Origin: an uncultured Prevotellaceae bacterium
GTDB lineage: Bacteria; Bacteroidota; Bacteroidia; Bacteroidales; Muribaculaceae
Assembly (NCBI GenBank): GCA_900320055.1
Contig: ONQS01000001.1
Span: 62,001-126,000 of the forward strand
Direction of reading: 5' to 3'
DNA length: 64,000 nt
Shown here: piece by piece, positions 61,701-64,000 of the stretch
Layout of the letters: every line of letters begins with the position of its first letter
How positions within the stretch are numbered: the stretch's first letter is position 1
Position numbers and translations under genes: made by a program
The notes under the pieces: generated by a model
Database searches by the model: none
What the model was told of the DNA's origin: nothing
The model's input: only the letters and a program-made list of their open reading frames with translations

Positions 61701-61981
61701 GGGGTGGTATCGTGGGCATCAGCGGTTCGCTGCCCTATATGGACGGTACCGACATCCGTGTGCCTTTCTTCACCAACTACGACACCCGTGGCAACTGGAT
61801 TGTGGAGAACCACGGAGTGGACCCCGACATCCTCATCGACAACGACCCCGTGATGGAGTACCGTGGCATCGATCAGCAACTCGACAAGGCTATCGAGGTC
61901 ATCCTGGAGCAACTCAAGGATCGTCAGCCCATGCCGGGCACGCCTGCTCCACGCACGCTCAAGGACCTGGGAGTAAACTAA
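58757..61981 (+). CDS. Tricorn-type S41 protease
   Basis: A 1074-residue exported protein with signal peptide (MMAALAAAALTAQA). WD40/PD40-like beta-propeller repeats occupy about residues 25-550 (for example GYEAFARYSPDGQTIAFTGQ, ERNASWSPDGKNIAFISDQT). A PDZ-like domain lies near 760-850 (GLNVKVGDIITAIDGVPTQG). The S41 protease domain follows, with the conserved DRGNGGGN and the catalytic-serine region YSASDGDLFPW (about 956-966). Tricorn-like proteases degrade peptides; in Bacteroidota the enzyme is periplasmic. It is longer than simple S41 peptidases because of the propellers. A terminator follows at 62017-62057. Confidence 0.93.
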   Translation: MKSRIIMMAALAAAALTAQADEGRLLRFPGTNGREVAFSYAGDIYTVPITGGTAHKLTSHEGYEAFARYSPDGQTIAFTGQYDGNTEVYVMPAQGGEPKRITFTASNPRDDWGDRMGPNNITMNWTPDGKGVIYRNRISDSFDGKLWCAPIDGGMPSQLPLPEGGFCCYNGDGTKLAYNRVFREFRTWKYYKGGMADDIWIYDTQAKTVTNITNNVAQDIDPMWIGDEIYFMSDRDNRMNIFVYNTLTGVTQKVTDFTEYDVKFANCGGGKIVFENAGYLYVLDPATKRSERIMIDLNSENNFAREQQRTVKDYLTGGSLAPDGSRIAISARGEVFDVPAKHGVIRNITHTPGVHERNASWSPDGKNIAFISDQTGETEIWMRPVGSDKAVQLTKDNDTYIRDFEWSPDGSQIVYTDRKNRMILLNVKTMAKQTLLTDEMGEIPTPSFSPDGKWLTYYRNGANEYSVVYLYNIAERKEYPVTDRWYDSNSPAFSSDGKYLIFASARDFNPIYSSIEWNFAYRDMEGIYLVMLAKDTPSPFLLKDDQVMAGGQSADSPKDDAKKGGKSKAQADASAVRIDIDGIADRIVKVPVGTGSYGNFICDGSHLWYSGRGSVRMFDFAEQKDEVIADRAMMMASADMKSALYLKGDDIYVVPLAPRKADLSEPVALDGMIATVNYEQEWKQIFDEAWRAYRDGFYLENMHGVDWQAMHDKYAALLPYVKNRLDLTYVIGGMIGELAVGHAYVDGGDHITVDQHNIGMLGAELQQVGTGYKITKILRGAPDRESLRSPLQEPGLNVKVGDIITAIDGVPTQGVSNIYTLLRDKAGVLTELTLEGGRKIVVKPIQDEYPLYHNEWVQHNIDYVSEKTGGRVGYVYIPDMGPEGLREFSRYFFAQTDKEALIIDDRGNGGGNISPMVIERLLRQPYRLTMYRGSNRNGTTPERTLVGPKVLLVNKYSASDGDLFPWSFKENKIGPVIGTRSWGGIVGISGSLPYMDGTDIRVPFFTNYDTRGNWIVENHGVDPDILIDNDPVMEYRGIDQQLDKAIEVILEQLKDRQPMPGTPAPRTLKDLGVN

Positions 61982-62016
61982 CGTGCTCCACAGATAGCAT
62001 CCAAATCCAATCAGGT

Positions 62017-62057
62017 AACGGCATCTGTACTCACATTACTCGAGTGCAGATGCCGTT
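62017..62057 (+). terminator. Terminator after the Tricorn-type protease
   Basis: AACGGCATCTGTACTC (62017-62032) pairs with GAGTGCAGATGCCGTT (62042-62057), 16 bp with one wobble, followed by CTTTA. Confidence 0.7.
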
Positions 62058-62170
62058 CTTTAGACCAGCCTCCAAACCGTCATTACTGCGGCAAAAATGG
62101 GTTAATGATTTAAAATGTGGGCCTGCAGTTATTGTTGAGTAAGAAAAATGCAGTACCTTCGCACTTTGTA

Positions 62171-63376
62171 ATGAATAATATGAATCAAAACAGGCGAAAT
62201 ATCGCTGTGCTGGGTAGCACAGGCTCGATAGGCCGCCAGACGCTCGACATCATTGCTGAGTACCCCGACCTGTTTCGGGCTTGGCTGCTGGTGGCCAACA
62301 GTAGTGCCGACCTGCTGATTGGGCAGGCGCGCCAGTTCCGTCCACACATGGTCATCATTGCCCAAGAGCAATATGGAGACTATGTGCGTGACGCTCTGAG
62401 TGGAACGGGCATTGAGGTAGCCACGGGCAGCGAAGCGATAGCCCAGGCTGTGACCGCTGCCGAAATCGACACTGTGGTAACTGCCATGGTGGGCTATAGC
62501 GGCTTGGAATCGACCATAGCCTCCATCCAGTCTGGCAAACGCATTGCCCTGGCCAACAAGGAGACGCTGGTGGTGGCGGGCGAACTGATTGAGCGATTGC
62601 TGCAAGAACACTCCGACAGTGTGCTCTATCCCGTGGATAGCGAGCATGGAGCCTTCTACCAGTGTCTGGTGGGCGAGCGGCGAGAGGATGTGGAGCGGCT
62701 GATGCTCACGGCCTCGGGCGGCCCGTTCCGTACCGTGCCAGCAGAGCGGCTCCCGCAGGTGACTGCAGCCGATGCGTTGAAGCACCCCAATTGGTCGATG
62801 GGCGCCAAGATCACCATCGACTCGGCGACGATGATGAACAAGGGCTTTGAGATGATCGAGGCGCGCTGGCTGTTTGGCATCGAGCCCCGCGACATCGAGA
62901 TTGTGGTCCATCCCCAGTCGATAGTCCACTCGATGGTGGCCTTTAAAGACGGCTCTGTCAAGGCTCAACTGGGATTGCCCGATATGCACCTGCCCATCCG
63001 TTATGCCTTGGGTTTGCCTGATGGCCGCCTGGCAAGTGCCTGCCGCAAAATGACGATTGAGGATATGGTGACATTGACGTTTGAACGTCCTGATTTCGAT
63101 AAGTTCCCGCTGCTGCGCACAGCCTATGCCGCGGCACGTCAGGGGGGGACCGTCCCCTGTGTAATGAATGCCGCCAACGAGATTGCTGTGGCATCATTCT
63201 TGCAGGACAAGATCAGGTTTACGGACATCTACACAATCGTTGAGAAAACAATAGAGCAGTCCCCTCTTGTGGAGCATCCCACCTATGAGGACTATGTGGC
63301 CAGCAATGCTGATGCCCGCTGCCGCGCATCCCATCTCGTCGATGAACTAATGATCAATAACAAAAGACTTAAATAA
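62171..63376 (+). CDS. dxr: 1-deoxy-D-xylulose-5-phosphate reductoisomerase
   Basis: A 401-residue enzyme of the non-mevalonate isoprenoid pathway; it converts DXP to MEP using NADPH. The NADPH motif GSTGSIGRQT is at residues 15-24. The catalytic region has YPVDSEHGAFYQ and ASGGPFR, with SMGAKITIDSATMMNKGFE carrying metal and substrate residues. The start at 62171 or the ATG three codons on (62180) is preferred over a longer frame from 62117; a box resembling TAnnTTTG (TACCTTCG, 62154-62161) sits just upstream. The rseP-type gene begins three bases after its stop. Confidence 0.96.
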   Translation: MNNMNQNRRNIAVLGSTGSIGRQTLDIIAEYPDLFRAWLLVANSSADLLIGQARQFRPHMVIIAQEQYGDYVRDALSGTGIEVATGSEAIAQAVTAAEIDTVVTAMVGYSGLESTIASIQSGKRIALANKETLVVAGELIERLLQEHSDSVLYPVDSEHGAFYQCLVGERREDVERLMLTASGGPFRTVPAERLPQVTAADALKHPNWSMGAKITIDSATMMNKGFEMIEARWLFGIEPRDIEIVVHPQSIVHSMVAFKDGSVKAQLGLPDMHLPIRYALGLPDGRLASACRKMTIEDMVTLTFERPDFDKFPLLRTAYAAARQGGTVPCVMNAANEIAVASFLQDKIRFTDIYTIVEKTIEQSPLVEHPTYEDYVASNADARCRASHLVDELMINNKRLK

Positions 63377-63379
63377 TCA

Positions 63380-64000
63380 ATGGACTTATCATTCTTTCTG
63401 ACTCAATCATTCTGGATAAAGACCCTGGAACTGATATTGGCACTCAGCATTCTGGTCGTGTTTCATGAATTGGGACATTACTCGTTTGCACGCCTGTTTG
63501 GCGTGTGGGTAGAGAAATTCTATATGTTCTTCAACTACAAGTTCTCTTTGCTCAAGTGGAAACCCGGCAAATACCTCAAGTGGTTTTCTCATGGTAGCGA
63601 GATGGGCGCTATGGAGGAAGAAAACACCAGCAACGAGAACAAGAACTCGTGGCGAGCCACCGAGTATGGTATCGGCTGGATTCCACTGGGTGGCTATTGT
63701 GCTATCTCGGGTATGATCGACGAGTCGATGAACACCGAGGCTATGAAGCAGCCAGCCAAGCCCTGGGAATTCCGTAGCAAGGCTGCATGGAAGCGCTTGT
63801 TGATCATGCTGGGTGGCGTGCTGTTCAACCTGCTGCTGGCGATGATTATCTACTCTGGCATTATGTACACCCAGGGCGAGCAGGTCATCCGCTTCACTGA
63901 CATTACCGAGGGTATGACCTTCAGCGATGCGGCCCACAGAGCAGGATTTGTCGATGGGGATATCATCCTGCTGGCTGACGGACACGAATTGGAGAACATG
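63380..64000 (+). CDS. rseP: RseP-type site-2 protease, cut by the window end
   Basis: A partial membrane zinc protease (207 residues visible, open at the 3' end). The first membrane helix contains the HExxH zinc motif as VVFHELGHYSFARLFGVWVE. GGYCAISGM near residue 112, a second helix (LLIMLGGVLFNLLLAMIIYS) and the beginning of a PDZ domain (AAHRAGFVDGDIILLADGHE) follow. Site-2 proteases of this type cleave anti-sigma factors or signal-peptide remnants within the membrane. A lone dxr-rseP pair, three bases apart, is a conserved Bacteroidales arrangement. Confidence 0.93.
   Translation, partial: MDLSFFLTQSFWIKTLELILALSILVVFHELGHYSFARLFGVWVEKFYMFFNYKFSLLKWKPGKYLKWFSHGSEMGAMEEENTSNENKNSWRATEYGIGWIPLGGYCAISGMIDESMNTEAMKQPAKPWEFRSKAAWKRLLIMLGGVLFNLLLAMIIYSGIMYTQGEQVIRFTDITEGMTFSDAAHRAGFVDGDIILLADGHELENM

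Overview
The window reads as a chromosomal segment of a strictly anaerobic member of the Bacteroidales, probably from the Muribaculaceae/Prevotellaceae side; I cannot place it more finely. Three things point there. Many genes are preceded by the Bacteroidota promoter -7 box TAnnTTTG, sometimes with a TTTG/TTG element 19-21 bp upstream, and lack clear Shine-Dalgarno sequences. The protein families are typical: TonB receptor with DUF4249, DUF5686, DUF4293, DUF-type secreted proteins, a Tricorn-type S41 protease and GH20. The metabolism is anaerobic: a sodium-pumping methylmalonyl-CoA decarboxylase, a flavodiiron protein, an NfnAB-type transhydrogenase and a HydE maturase. I saw no rRNA, tRNA, CRISPR array, intact insertion sequence or prophage.

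Layout. 1-1.7 kb: macro-like protein, Yip1-like membrane protein, smpB. 1.7-6.5 kb (minus): a five-gene operon mce-mmdA-gamma-biotin carrier-mmdB for decarboxylating methylmalonyl-CoA to propionyl-CoA with sodium export. 6.6-11.6 kb: map, an SDR oxidoreductase, a hexapeptide acetyltransferase, a SugE/Gdx-type SMR exporter behind a structured leader with an intrinsic terminator, a Nim-like flavoprotein, and a divergent HxlR regulator/cupin pair. 11.6-21.5 kb (minus): LemA with two TPM proteins, a split small gene, an outer-membrane barrel plus LysM protein pair, and a TPR protein with dnaG. 21.6-33 kb: DUF4293, NhaD antiporter, GH20, DUF5686 protein, dnaE, trxA, hydE. 33-40 kb: a transglutaminase protein, lepA and a PIF1-like helicase with C-terminal TPRs. 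40-41.2 kb is a gene-poor, AT-rich stretch holding a cluster of inverted repeats. 41.2-44.9 kb: a heterodimeric ABC exporter. 45-52.5 kb: an accessory-looking block with a membrane TPR-HTH regulator, a secreted protein, and a lipoprotein/TonB receptor/DUF4249 operon. 52.8-56.3 kb: flavodiiron protein and NfnAB. 56.5-64 kb: a six-hairpin glycosidase lipoprotein, the Tricorn-type protease, dxr, and an rseP-type protease cut by the window end.

Most of the window is ordinary core genome. The least explained signals are the terminator-containing leader of the SMR exporter (about 9134-9196), the palindrome cluster at 40039-40216, the split gene at 13648-13928, and the regulator/secreted-protein/TonB block at 45-52.5 kb. 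All assignments are from reading the sequence; no database search was run.
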